A stretch of 34,772 bases of DNA, taken from contig JAYMSP010001216.1 in assembly GCA_036897095.1 (NCBI GenBank), positions 1 to 34,772 of the forward strand, written 5' to 3'. Positions 1 through 10,599 of this stretch are shown piece by piece (position 1 is the first letter of the stretch; the number at the start of each line of letters is the position of its first letter). The stretch is from Plantago elongata. Lineage: Eukaryota > Streptophyta > Magnoliopsida > Lamiales > Plantaginaceae. Under the pieces are notes generated by a model that saw only the letters and a program-made list of their open reading frames with translations, did not search any database and was not told where the DNA came from. Position numbers and translations under genes: made by a program.

Positions 1-239
1 TGAGAGATGCCAATTTTCTTTTATATTATTTTTGGTTGAGAAAATCAAATATCTGCTGAAGGTGCAGTTTCTTTACTGTCTTTGTATGTAAGAGAATACC
101 TCGTGAATTTCTGTTTTCTTTGTTGATGTCCATGGCTTATGTTTATGACAAGTCATTTACATTGTACCTTTTCTGAGTATGTTTAGAAGTAATAATCTCA
201 TGTGACTGAGATCTTTGAATAAATTTGTTACTGCTGCAG

Positions 240-436
240 ATTGATGAGGTCAATGTCCATGCTCTTTATAGGGGACCTCCGGAAAATCCACACGCCTCTA
301 ACTACAAAGAGGCTCTGGCAACATTTCCTGTCCCGGTGAGAGGGGGGTGGTCAAAGGAAGAGAAAGAAAATCTTTTGAAGGGCTCAAAACAACAAATCCA
401 GGGAACTTTGCTTCAGCATTCCGTCGATCTACTGAG
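240..436 (+). pseudogene. Isolated exon of SNAPC4/MYB4R1-like Myb protein
   Basis: The open frame after the acceptor at 238-239 (CTGCAG) encodes about 65 residues. They include GPPENPHASNYKEALATFP followed by WSKEEKENLLKGSKQQIQ. From memory of the family, this matches the linker just before the Myb repeats of plant MYB4R1, the homolog of SNAPC4, the DNA-binding subunit of the snRNA-activating complex used for Pol II/III snRNA promoters. A plausible donor (AG|GTAG) follows at 437. No Myb repeat is found anywhere downstream in this window on the same strand, so the gene looks truncated here; anything further 5' lies outside the window. It is a gene fragment or pseudogene, unless the remaining exons were displaced. 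The family call rests on pattern memory, not on a search. Confidence 0.5.
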
Positions 437-1321
437 GTAGAATTAAATTGTTGAATTTTTATTTTTTTTGGATGCTAAAATGAAAAGTTTTCAGTTGCAT
501 CATTGTGGCACAGTATTATTACTATATATATGTTGTTGTTTACTTATTGTTAATTTGATAATTTCATTTGAGCATAGCATTCTAATTAGAAGCCTTGATG
601 GAGTTTGGCACTAGCTCATAGCCACTTCACTTTCTAATCAATAACTTGCATCTCATGTCTTTCTCACATGTTCCCGTTTTGTTTTTAGTAAATGAGAATT
701 ACATTCTTTTTCTTATCATTAATCCTCTAAACTTAGCTCGTTTAAAGTGATGCAGGTGGGTCTTCCGTCGTCTCTAACAATGTGTACACAAAACTGGCTG
801 CAGAGTCTGGGGTTGCTATGCCCACCTATCGACAGCCTTGAATACATAGCATGTGGAAAGGTGCAAACGTCTACATTTCATTCCCTCTTAATATATGCTA
901 AGCACTATCTTGACTTGCTAAGAATTTTTGCACATGCTGAATATGGTGAGCATGCAGTCACCATTCATGCAAAATCATCACAATAGTTGAAACATCAGAT
1001 GCATATTAATCTTATTTTGATCTATTGAAGGGGCATTTTCATTACTGCCTTGTATGATAGAGAATTCAGGGGCTGAGTGGCAAAGGATTGAAATGGGCAT
1101 TTGCATGGGTTTATCTTAAATTATGTTTGGCATGAGATTCAAATGGACAAAATTTAAATGTTGGTACTGTACATTCATTTTGCCTACATAGGCTACTATT
1201 CATCCAATCCAAATCAAATAAGCAGAAGAAATCAAGAAGACTGCACAAGATTTATTTTTCCAGTGAAGTTTCATTCATACATCATAACTGCAACTTACTT
1301 CGAGACGGTGCTTCTTCGCGA
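437..1321. other. Non-coding or decayed sequence after the Myb-like exon
   Basis: This is AT-rich sequence without a convincing exon. A stretch at about 755-850 is less AT-rich and open in more than one frame, but each frame stops soon and I recognise no family. It could be a decayed exon of the fragment upstream. Confidence 0.4.
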
Positions 1322-1559
1322 ATGTTCTTGTCAGCTAGTGGCGTGGCGGTGGCGCGGATGGAGAAGGAAGTGGGAGAACTGAGGATTCGGGGAAGAAGAC
1401 GGCGGTCTACTCGCAGATTTGGCGGCGGCGGCGGCGGGGGGTATGACGGCGGTGGCGGTGGGTATAACGGTGGTGGTGGTGGTGGGAGGTATGGAGGGGG
1501 GAGGCGGTGGGTATGGTGGTGAGAGTGGTGGATATGGCGGTGGTCGAATTGAGGACTGA
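1322..1559 (+). pseudogene. Glycine-rich ORF with an apparent frameshift
   Basis: A GC-rich island inside AT-rich DNA encodes an Arg-rich stretch (about RGRRRRSTRRF) followed by runs of Gly with interspersed Tyr, Asp and Asn (GGGYDGGGGGYNGGGG). The frame ends in RRWVWW. Shifting one base in the G-run near 1490-1500 continues the Gly/Tyr pattern (GGYGGESGGYGGGRIED) to a stop at 1557-1559. That suggests one indel in an originally longer glycine-rich tail, as in glycine-rich RNA-binding or cold-shock proteins. No RNA-binding or cold-shock domain precedes it, so it is probably a fragment. Low-complexity Gly coding can also arise from a GGN repeat by chance. Confidence 0.3.
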
Positions 1560-1868
1560 GGAGGCGAAGAGCTGCGTCGTCCGTCGAATTAAGGAGGCGA
1601 GCCGGAGGTGGTGGCCGATGGGTGGTGGTCGATGGGTGGGTGGACGGAGATGAAATGGAGATCGGGGGATATGAAATGGACGGAGATGAAATGGACTCTG
1701 GTAATTTGGTATATTATTGGATTTTGGATAGACTAATCGAGCATGCCTATGATTAGCACCACTAATTAATGACAGAACTCTCTGGTAAAATTAAGCACTA
1801 TATACTTATCAAGAATTAAATAGAAGTAGAAGAGTCCAGAAGGACATTACGTGTCGTTATTTCTAATA

Positions 1869-1952
1869 CCGAGGACCGGACAAAGTCGGTTTAGGACCGG
1901 CCCGACGCTCGATTTTTTGGTCCGGTTAGGACCGGTATTTCGGTCTGGTTCC
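1869..1952. repeat. GGACCGG-type short repeat cluster
   Basis: Within about 85 bp the motif GGACCGG or its variants (GGACCGGA, GGACCGGC, GTCCGGTT, GGACCGGT, GGTCTGGTT) recurs about five times in AT-rich surroundings. It is a low-complexity cluster with no supported function. The sequence from 1953 to 2728 is plain AT-rich DNA with no gene seen. Confidence 0.45.
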
Positions 1953-2728
1953 GTTTATGCTCATCGTATTTTTAATATGAGTATTTTAGTCATTGTATTT
2001 TCAATATGCGTGTCGTTATTTTATCGTATATCCAAATGATACAAATTCTAATATGCCATACCATGTCTCTACAATCGTGTTCGAATACATTATTAATTAC
2101 TTACGATTTCATTCACTAATATTTGCTTCGATTATTCTGAAATATAATTTTATTATTGTACTTTTATCTCATTTTAAAATATAAATACATTATTCCATAT
2201 ACAAATACTACCAAACAACTTATTACATAATTTTACTAATCATATAATTCTAACAACCTTAAATATGAATAATTAAACAATCTAATATTCATACATATTT
2301 TATCAAATTCCAATACAAATCACATCTTACTTGCACCAATCATTTATCTTTTACACAACCTGTATAACAAACCTACAATACCATATCCAATTACAATTCT
2401 ATACCAAACACTAATTTTAACAATCCTACTACAATTTGATCACTATTCATCCATTCAAACGGATCCAACTTCGATTCTATACTAAACAACCACTTAATAC
2501 TCTGTAATATTATATATTAATTGTGTAATGTTAGATATAAATTATGAATTTATATGCATTTATAAATTATGTATTACTTTATATTAATTGTGTAACTGAA
2601 TCCTTTTATATATGATTCTAATTATTTTCGGACCTTCAAGACACTCATATAATATGCATCTTTTTCCACAACTTCCATTTTACTCCACTACTAGATGCTA
2701 GCACTATAATGAAAATTGAGACTTAGTG

Positions 2729-3071
2729 TGTGTTTGCAAATAATTATATAGTTCTTTTATTTGATTTAATTAAAAGTTAATTAAAATTAATTTTAAATAA
2801 AATTTATTAGTGTTTGTTATATCACATAAAAAGTAGCTTATAATTGTAAAAGTAGAAGTTGTAGTGTTTATAAAAATTAACTTAATTAGTTGTTTATAAT
2901 TGAAAAAAAGCTTCTACTTGTTTAAAGCAGTTAGAAGCAGTTATCGGATTGTTTATCTGCTTTTGACGGTTACATACATTTTTCTGTAAAAGTTGTAATT
3001 TAAAACACTATAAATCTTCTTCAGCTACTTCACAATCACAAAAGTACTTTCTTTAAGTATTTGCAAACGCA
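2729..3071. mobile_element. MITE-like element with 14-bp terminal inverted repeats
   Basis: The left end reads TGTGTTTGCAAATA (2729-2742). The right end, TATTTGCAAACGCA (3058-3071), is its inverted complement with one mismatch. The 343-bp interior is AT-rich, non-coding and holds further internal inverted segments around AAGTAGCTTATAATTG and CAGCTACTT. Short size, no ORF and terminal inverted repeats fit a non-autonomous DNA transposon, possibly hAT-like. Flanking bases CTTAG on the left and TTTAG on the right may be a worn target duplication but are not exact. Confidence 0.55.
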
Positions 3072-4177
3072 AATTTAGACACAAGCTTTTTGAGCTTTAT
3101 TAGCATGTATACGCTTCTCGCCAAGCGTATTCTACCTGTGTAAGCATTTAATATGTATATTTCAAAATACAGTACTTGTAGAATGCATATTTTTTTTCTT
3201 TCCAAGTGTTAGTAACTTATTTATCATTTTGAATAATACTGTATTTTTAAAGAGTTCTTTTTCTTTAAGACCTTTTTTATTTATTAGTAAACATGTCAAA
3301 ATAATTCAAAGATATAATTTATAGATCTAGTCCTGATATATAATTACCCATTTTACAACATAAAATATATAGAAATATAAATAATTAAATATATTCTTGA
3401 CTTATTCGTATTCTAATAAAATTTTAACGTTTTTTTTTATGTATATTGTATTTGTAATCGTACTGGTGCTTCACATTATTAAGTTACAATTAGATATTGA
3501 TACACTAAAGAATAAGAGAAGACATCATACCTCATGAAGTGGGAAACATTTTATTATAAGGTCATGAAATTTGGGCTTTAAAATACATGAGTCACCTACT
3601 GATGAAGTCAACTATATATTAGCTAATATGTTAGGGACACCATGTAAGAAACACTGACTACATACAAGTTACTTTTTATAAAGTATTGATTCTTACAAAA
3701 CTTCTCTTTTTCTTCATGTGTCCGCAAAATACAAAATAGGGATTTTCGAAGCATGAAGCTAGAGTCATCAAGAATATCAAAAGTTTTGTCATAAACATTT
3801 TCCTGAAATAGATTAACCAAGTTCTAGATAAAAATAGTATTCAAGGATAAATGTTAAACTTCTAAAGCTAAATAAACAAAATTCCATCCAAGTTTTCATA
3901 CTTCAATGTCTAATTTAAACAAATTATTTTTTTGCTTTTTCTAATATTAGACAAAGTGTCTTAAGAAAAATAAATAAGTAAAAAATAAAAAGAGTCTAAT
4001 TTCAGAAAATAGCATCACTCTTCAGATCAGTTTCCTTCTAAAGTTTCAATATGTACATTCTACAAAAGACTGACCACTTGAAAGAGTAGCATTCCACATT
4101 AATAGCTAGCCTTGCTCCTTAACTATAATTAACATTCCAAATTAATATAATTTCAAAATATTAGACTCTTAATTACA
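3072..4177. other. AT-rich intergenic DNA, 3' of the RBK-type kinase
   Basis: No ORF with family-like features was found on either strand. The right part, next to 4178, should include the 3' UTR and polyadenylation region of the minus-strand kinase gene. Confidence 0.5.
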
Positions 4178-6616
4178 TTACTCCATAACTAGCTCCATAT
4201 GGCGATTTAAGTCTTTCAGGTAAGTTGTTGTAGTGTATCCTTCTAAGTCGCAAGAATCGAAAATCAGTGAATTTCCACCCAGAGATTGTTGCTTCAGATC
4301 CACCACTGCGTTTTCGCCTCTTAATAGCTGCACAACCTGTATATTCACCACAAGGGTATATACATTATCAGTCTTTGTCAAGACTCTAGAACATGCAATG
4401 TGAATTGGTAAGTATGAAGGAGAAGGGCAATGTGGTGCTCACTCGTTTCATGGTTGGACGCATGTTGGGCGAATGATGAATGCATGTTGATGCTGTGTAC
4501 ATAGCACGCTTCAGTTCAAAGATGTCGTAATTGTTCCCTAATCGAGGATCTGCTATTTCTGCAACATTGTTCTTCTCCAGGAATGGTTTCGCCTGCTCAG
4601 ATCAAATATTTGAGTTTAGACTATGGTGTGATCAATGACAAGTGCTATTTGCAACAATCCTTGACAGTTTGCTTGTTGCTTCCTTGTACAAGTAGAGAAT
4701 GATTTTCGCAGAAAATAACTTCTACTTGTAACCAGCTTAAAAAATTTACAGGAAATAAGTTCATACCCAGATTGCAAGGCTTTGACTGCTAGAATTTACT
4801 GCTCGGCGACCAGTTAAGAGTTCGAGCAGTATTACACCAAAGGCAAATACATCAGTCTTCTCGTGAACCACTCCGTGCATGAAATATTCCGGTGCCATGT
4901 ACCTGGGAAACAGACAGATACACAGAACAATGAACCATTTCATCATCAGGAAATGACTTGAGTATTTGAAGCAAAAGGGATCTCAGAACTTCAATGCTAT
5001 TACCCAAAAGTGCCTTCTATTGGAGAAACAACATGGTGAGCCCATTTCTCTGGAAGCCACTTCGCAAGTCCAAAATCAGAAATCTGCACGTATATGAATG
5101 GTTTACACTGGGAGTGTACTAAATACTGATCATTAGTATCTATTGTAGACAAGAAACATAAAAACAAAAAGTAAATTACATTAAACATAAAAAAAATAGG
5201 GAGAAAGGTTCATAGTATTAGAACCTCAGCTTCGTAATCTTCTGAAAGTAATATGTTTGAAGCTGTTATATCCCTATGAACTATACGCCTTTGACAGTCG
5301 AAATGCAGATATTCTAGTCCCTCCGCTATGCCAATAGCAACCTTATACCGTTTTTCCCACTCTAGAGACTCTCCAGGACCTGAAATATCAAATTCCATGT
5401 TTCTCACTAATCAATATAACACCAGTTCTAAAATCTAAAACAATTACTACGACCATTTTCTTGATGTTATCCTCTAAGTACTAAAACTCCGTTTCAACAT
5501 AAATACTAATGCTTCAAGTTAAGCGCTCAGTTCTCTCAAAAGTATAGATTTGAAAATGCGAAGTATGAATTGCAGATAGAAGCATAACCATGTAGTACAG
5601 TGGCAAGGCTTCCATGTGGAGAAAATTGGAGGACAAGATGCAAACCACAATCGGCACTAAAGCCAATCAATTTAGCAGCATTTGGGTGGTCAATGTGAGC
5701 AATGATCCCGAGCTCAGCTAAGAAGTCACCAACCCTGTCCTCAGTTTTCTTTTCCTGCTTTAGTATCTTCTTTACCGCTACAACTTGACCATCTGGCAAA
5801 ATCCCTCTGTACACTTCCGCGTGCCCCCCTTTGCCAATCAACTTATCTAATCAACATTGAATACAACAGAACGCTCACATTACTCATAAATCATAATTTA
5901 ACAAAAGACAAGAGAACATTGTTACACGACCTTGTTTAATGGAACATACCAGGGCTAAATCCATGAGTGGCTTGCTTAAGCTCCTCAAAACTAAAGTTCT
6001 TCCAGGACGGTTTAGGCATAACAATATCTCCACAATCAAGAGCTTCATCTGCGCTATGAGTCCTCGCCGTTTTCCTCTTCGGACCTTTCTTGGACATGTC
6101 GCCTGACATCCCCCCGAACGGAAGCAGAGGAATCGCGGAAAATCTCTTGACTGGCTTTTTCTTCATCATCTGACCAAGCATTTTCTTCCACTGCAAGTTC
6201 CCAAGATTAAAATCGACTTCTTCTGTTTCCGGTGGTAGCATCTCTCCCGGAAAACTGTTGTTTAGGCTGTCAGAATCAGAACCACCAGAAATCGGAATTT
6301 CCAACACACCCCTAGGAGAGGATGAGGATTGCTCCTCTGTCTCTCGATGCACATCATTTACAAGCTGGTTTCCTTCGTTATTTATACTTTCTGTCGCAAC
6401 TCTACCTCCTACAGAGTTTTTTTTTTATGAATCATGAGCAGAGGAATAGAAAAATAAGAACTTTGAAATTCCATCTATAGGAAATTACTACATTTTGGCT
6501 GTTTGGCAATTTAGTTGAAATGGGAATTTCATTAAAATGTGATCATCATGAATGTGTGTCTATAAAGAAAGGAATGCAATAAATCGTTTGCGGTTACATC
6601 ATTACATACCTTCCAT
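4178..6616 (-). CDS. Receptor-like cytosolic kinase, ROP-binding RBK1/RBK2 type (RLCK-VI)
   Basis: Modelled as complement(join(4178..4336,4443..4592,4767..4902,5004..5083,5225..5379,5589..5846,5950..6408,6610..6616)): 1404 nt, 467 aa, every junction GT..AG and in phase. Exon 1 is a 7-nt coding micro-exon (ATGGAAG) joined to exon 2 to read [10 protein letters not shown]. Exon 2 alone has no ATG in frame, and an in-frame TAA lies just upstream of its acceptor. The N-terminal ~150 residues are Ser- and Lys-rich with no signal peptide or membrane segment. The kinase domain follows: glycine loop [11 protein letters not shown] (160-170), VAVK lysine 181, HRD 276-278, DFG 296-298 and APE 323-325, so the catalytic set is complete. 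The GGHAEVYRG signature and about 467-aa length fit RLCK class VI, whose Arabidopsis members RBK1/RBK2 bind ROP GTPases and act in the cytosol or at the plasma membrane. ROP binding here is inferred from family only. Confidence 0.9.
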
Positions 6617-8148
6617 CGTTAAGCAAAAGGTGTTTATTCTTGAATGAATTGCCAGGAGATGGTTAGAAGATTAGCAAGGAAATCTCTCAAGATCCAACAC
6701 CTGAGCTGAGCAAAATCTTTGTTATTCAGTTCCCTCTCCCGGCTTGGAAGAACAGAAAGGAGAGGCAGATATGAGAGGAAGAAAGTGAAGAAGAAAATTT
6801 TGGTATAGCTTGTCAAGGTTGATATTCTTTGACCAGAAACAGAGAGCAAGAATAGAGGGGTAAAAAACCAGGCTTTGTGGTAAATACGATATTTACATAC
6901 CATCCCTTTTCAACCCCACTTCTCAGCTACTAATGTACAATCACAATTATGCATCTTTATCTATTCTCAGGAGCAAAAACAGGAAAATTCACAAGATTCT
7001 ATTCATTCCACCACAAGTTTTATGATCCAAAAGTTTCTATAAATTCATGTTTTTTATTATATTTCGAACATTTTATAACCCAAAAGGAAAAAATAGTAAG
7101 TTATTTCTGCTTGGTAAAATTGGCATCTATACTCTCCAAACATCTGATTTTTCGACAACCAGAGAGTTAAAAACCGAAACTATACCCATCTGGAATACAT
7201 TATGAATGTACAAATATAATGTTACCTGAGTCTGAGACACATCTGATTTCATTTGGTTCTAGACTTCTGAGTTCTGATCATACACGAATTACCAAATCAA
7301 TAGTACATCATGGCTGGATATGAAAATGGACAAGTGTTTTGCGAATAATTCAAATTGAGACTTGAGAGACAATGGAGAACCCATAGCTGATAGAATGAAG
7401 ATTGAAACAATACTGAAGATTCGAAGGGGGATCGGGTTTCCCCCAGGAAATGCTACAGGTATGATGCCAAACAAGACCAAAACCTAGTATATTAGCCGGA
7501 AAATACTAAAAGGTTGATTCGTCAGCAAGATAAAAATCAGAAACCAAGGAATATGAGAAGCTTCACAGCATCAAAACTCATCTTATGAGCAAGATCTGAA
7601 TCAGATAGGGTGGAAACACAATGCCTATGAATCACATTCTGTTCCTAATGATTCAGAACCTAAACAACAAAATTCCGCAACTCCCAGCCATTATATAGAG
7701 CACAAATGAAACATAATCCTTGAAAAGAACAATCTCTACATGTTAACACAGTCATAATCATGATTGACCAGGCATGGACAACAATTACTTCAGGAGTTGA
7801 ATGTGGATTAAGAAACATACATGTATAAGGAAATTGGTGCACAAATAGAAGCTCCTAGACGAATGATATTCACCAAAATAAGTGATCAGATAAACAGCAT
7901 AAAACCTGAGCATCCATCTAGTCAATCAGAAAGAGCATTTAACCATAGCAAGAGAACCAAAACAGAGTAGTATTGCATATTCAATTGTTCTATAACAGAA
8001 TCACTATATAGATCGTAAGAGACATTAGTCCAACAAACAAAAATAAGAACCATACATAGTCTGAGAAACTTCAAAACTCCTCATTTCCTCACAATTCAAT
8101 CCATTTCTCACCGGTAATCAAACACGAAAACCTAGAAAACAAAAAAAG
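6617..8148. other. Intergenic: RBK-type kinase 5' flank and PNO1 3' flank
   Basis: On the minus strand, 6617-6800 is pyrimidine-rich (CT-rich stretches typical of a plant 5' UTR) and probably holds the kinase leader. One W-box core TTGACC is at 6829-6834, a weak and common motif. The rest, to 8148, is A-rich on the plus strand and shows no family-like ORF; its right end should hold the PNO1 3' UTR. Confidence 0.4.
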
Positions 8149-8847
8149 CTAAAACCTTTCCGCCAAACGGGCAGTCACCTGCCTCAACTTAGAGTACACC
8201 TTCGCAGCCGGAGACCCCATAATCAAGCTACAAAGCGAGTCCCTCGCAACCTTAATACACGAAAACGACCCAAGTATATGAATCTTCGTATTTGCAATCA
8301 CAATCCTCGTCCTCGTCGAATTCTCGATCGCAAACCTAACTCTCCCCCCTTTCCCACTAAGTCTCCCAATCGCCCTCGACAAATGCTCCCCTTTCAACGT
8401 CTTCACATCCTTAATCTCGAACGATTCGACGTAAAGCTCGTCCATTCGGAGCAGAGCCTCAGCGTCAACGACATCGAAACCGAGAGTGAACGCGTGGATG
8501 AAGTCCGCGCATTTCTGGAGGTGGCTGACATCGGGTGTGTCGGCACGGGTCTTGAGCTCGACGCGCTTGGCCTTGAGGTTCATGCGGATGTCGATTTTCA
8601 TGTCGTCGTAGACGTGCTTGTAGATTTGCTCCCAGTTGTTTTTTAGGGGAGTGAATCGGTGCTGAGGGACGGAGATTTTGCGGAATTGGATGATTCCGTC
8701 GGAGATTTCGTGGGCTTTTAGGGGGCGGAAGTTGGGTTTTCCGGTGAAGGGGATGGGTTCGCGAGATGGGGGTAGGGTGGAGGATTGGGGTTGGTTCTCG
8801 ATTTCCATGGCGGCTGGTTGTGGTGGTGCTGCTGCTTCGGTTGCCAT
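8149..8847 (-). CDS. PNO1: RNA-binding protein PNO1 (partner of NOB1), 40S ribosome assembly
   Basis: A single uninterrupted 232-aa ORF with an ATG in good context (GCCATGG on the plus strand at 8843-8849 reads as ATGGC on minus). After a Pro/Gln/Ser-rich N-terminus of about 35 residues, the protein carries the conserved PNO1/Dim2 core: FRPLKAHEISDG (40-51), RVELKTRADTPD (95-106) and the C-terminal KH domain. The KH GxxG-type loop is GKGG (165-168), followed by RTRIVIANTKIHILGS (179-194). PNO1 binds the 3' end of 18S rRNA in pre-40S particles in nucleolus and cytoplasm and works with the NOB1 endonuclease at site D. Length is close to other plant PNO1 proteins. Antisense ORFs over this gene are shadows. 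Confidence 0.95.
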   Translation of the reverse strand: MATEAAAPPQPAAMEIENQPQSSTLPPSREPIPFTGKPNFRPLKAHEISDGIIQFRKISVPQHRFTPLKNNWEQIYKHVYDDMKIDIRMNLKAKRVELKTRADTPDVSHLQKCADFIHAFTLGFDVVDAEALLRMDELYVESFEIKDVKTLKGEHLSRAIGRLSGKGGRVRFAIENSTRTRIVIANTKIHILGSFSCIKVARDSLCSLIMGSPAAKVYSKLRQVTARLAERF

Positions 8848-8899
8848 GGTTGGAGATGTTGCAGCAAAAACCCTGGAGAGAATCGGAGAAGAGAAGTGC

Positions 8900-8979
8900 T
8901 AGGGTTTTTATTGGTAGGAGGATCCAGGACTAGACTGGTATTAGTGTTATAATATAGTTGGGCCAAGTGTTGTGGCCCA
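8900..8979 (-). promoter_or_regulatory. PNO1 promoter: telo-box plus two site II elements
   Basis: Upstream of the PNO1 ATG on the minus strand there is a telo-box, AAACCCTA (plus TAGGGTTT, 8900-8907), about 53-60 bp before the start codon. Two site II elements (TGGGCC at 8959-8964 and its inverse GGCCCA at 8974-8979) lie 9 bp apart. Telo-box with site II (TGGGCY) is the established arrangement in plant ribosomal-protein and ribosome-biogenesis promoters, where TCP factors act. The match to the gene's role makes a functional reading likely. Confidence 0.7.
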
Positions 8980-10599
8980 TTATGGTTACACGAGTCGAAC
9001 CTTAACTATGGTTCGTTAAGGTTTATCAATAAGGTAAAGGAATCGAGCTCGAAATGCTCGTTTAAATAACGAGAGTTTGATCAATTTTTTTTATTTCTTA
9101 AACGACTAAAGAGCGACTCGAATTCCTAACATATTGGTTAGAGGTGATGTGTATTACCAACTGATCACCTTAACAAAGCTCGTTAAGTCTTATATAATAC
9201 TAGAAATTGCAGAGAAGCGGCTAATAACTGTGAGCTATAATCCGATTTTACACCTTCAAAACTCAAGCTAAAACTCCAGCATTCCACATTATGAACGTAT
9301 ACTCCCCTTGGTAGAACCAGCAAACCCATCAAACACGAAATCAGTTCCAACAAACTCATTCAAATTGAACATAGACGAGATAATCATAAATTCATAACCT
9401 TAGTCTCCGAATATGAATACTAAACGTATTCACTAATCAACATTCTATGTATTCACTAACTTGTTTGTACACACACCAAACTCTTCATTTGATCTTGATT
9501 TCTTCACCTTCTGGATAGAAGTATTCAACTGGAACTATAATCAAGTGAAAGACAAGCGGGTGATAGAATTGGGAAGAAGGTCCATGGTACACTTATTCTT
9601 CTTCTTTCTTTCAAAGAGGGTAAGTAAAACGAAGCTAATATCCCAAGCAGAAATGAACACCGTCAATTGGGTGATTCTTCTTCATCTTTGGTTTTTTGTG
9701 CTTGATGGTGATGATGATGGTTCACGGTTTTTTTCTTTTCTTTTTTTTGTCCTTTTTATCTCTTGTTGTTCTGTTTCCTGATCTAACGGGCATGGAACGG
9801 TATTGTTTTATGCTATCTTTCGTCGAAGAGCTTTGGATTCATTCAATCATCTATCGGTCAGCATAGGAGAAGATTAATCACAGCCTAATCTAATTCTCTT
9901 TTGTTATTCTGTTTCTGAAATATGCATTCACGGAATTATATCCACCTAGAGCGGCTGAAAATAACTACCGCTTGATATCTCCGGTAAGTCAGACTTGGAT
10001 GAAAGATTTTTGAATTCCAGAAAAACTTATATCTTCATGAAGCTCAAGGAAAGATCAAAAAATTGGTATAGATTGTTTTACCAATTGAATTTGGTAAGGG
10101 ATATGGAGATAGAAAATTGGGTTTTTGGGGAAATATATATGGAGGTGTTAAAGGAGAGATTATCTAGGTTTTTTCCATTCCGAATAAATGACAATTGATT
10201 AATCTGGACGGTTCAGATTGTTTAGTGTATATTACATGCGTGACTTGGTGAGACTGGGCCATTATTCACTTTTAGCTAAATTTGAATGAAAAATCAAAAT
10301 TGAGAAACAATTGGTGTTTCTCCACGCGCCCATTATTTCGTTATATTATTACATTTAAAAAATATTTTTTTAATATTTTTTTAATATTTCAATAGGCTCG
10401 TTATAGTTTTGAGGTCGAGTCGAACTCAAACTTTTACAAGTTACGAGAGCTTGAATCCATTATTGTACTCGTGTTTGTTAACGATTCAAACGCTAACTTG
10501 GTTATGTTTGGATATTAACTTGTTTAACGGCACTAGTAAGACCTGATGGAATGGATAACCTATTTCATATATTAAATTATAGAATAGATATGTTATATT
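8980..10599. other. Intergenic DNA, no recognised gene
   Basis: There are ORFs at 9461-9781 and 9995-10198, but both are short, unlike any family I know, and rich in Phe/Leu/Ser from T-rich tracts. At both ends the sequence uses phrases such as GAGCTCGAAATGCTCG (9046-9061) and GAGGTCGAGTCGAACTC (10411-10427), a style common in decayed plant transposons. I could not pair them as clear terminal inverted repeats. Confidence 0.35.

Noticed and set aside
755-850. Possible double-stranded RNA-binding motif fragment (VYTKLAAESGVAMPTYR)
   Set aside because: Spacing within the motif does not match the family and the frame stops shortly after; the resemblance is too short.
6829-6834. W-box upstream of the RBK-type kinase
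   Set aside because: A single 6-bp match is expected by chance at this length; kept only as a remark in the flank entry.
8278-8646. 122-aa plus-strand ORF over PNO1
   Set aside because: It is the antisense shadow of the conserved PNO1 coding sequence; its composition follows the complementary codons and it has no family features.
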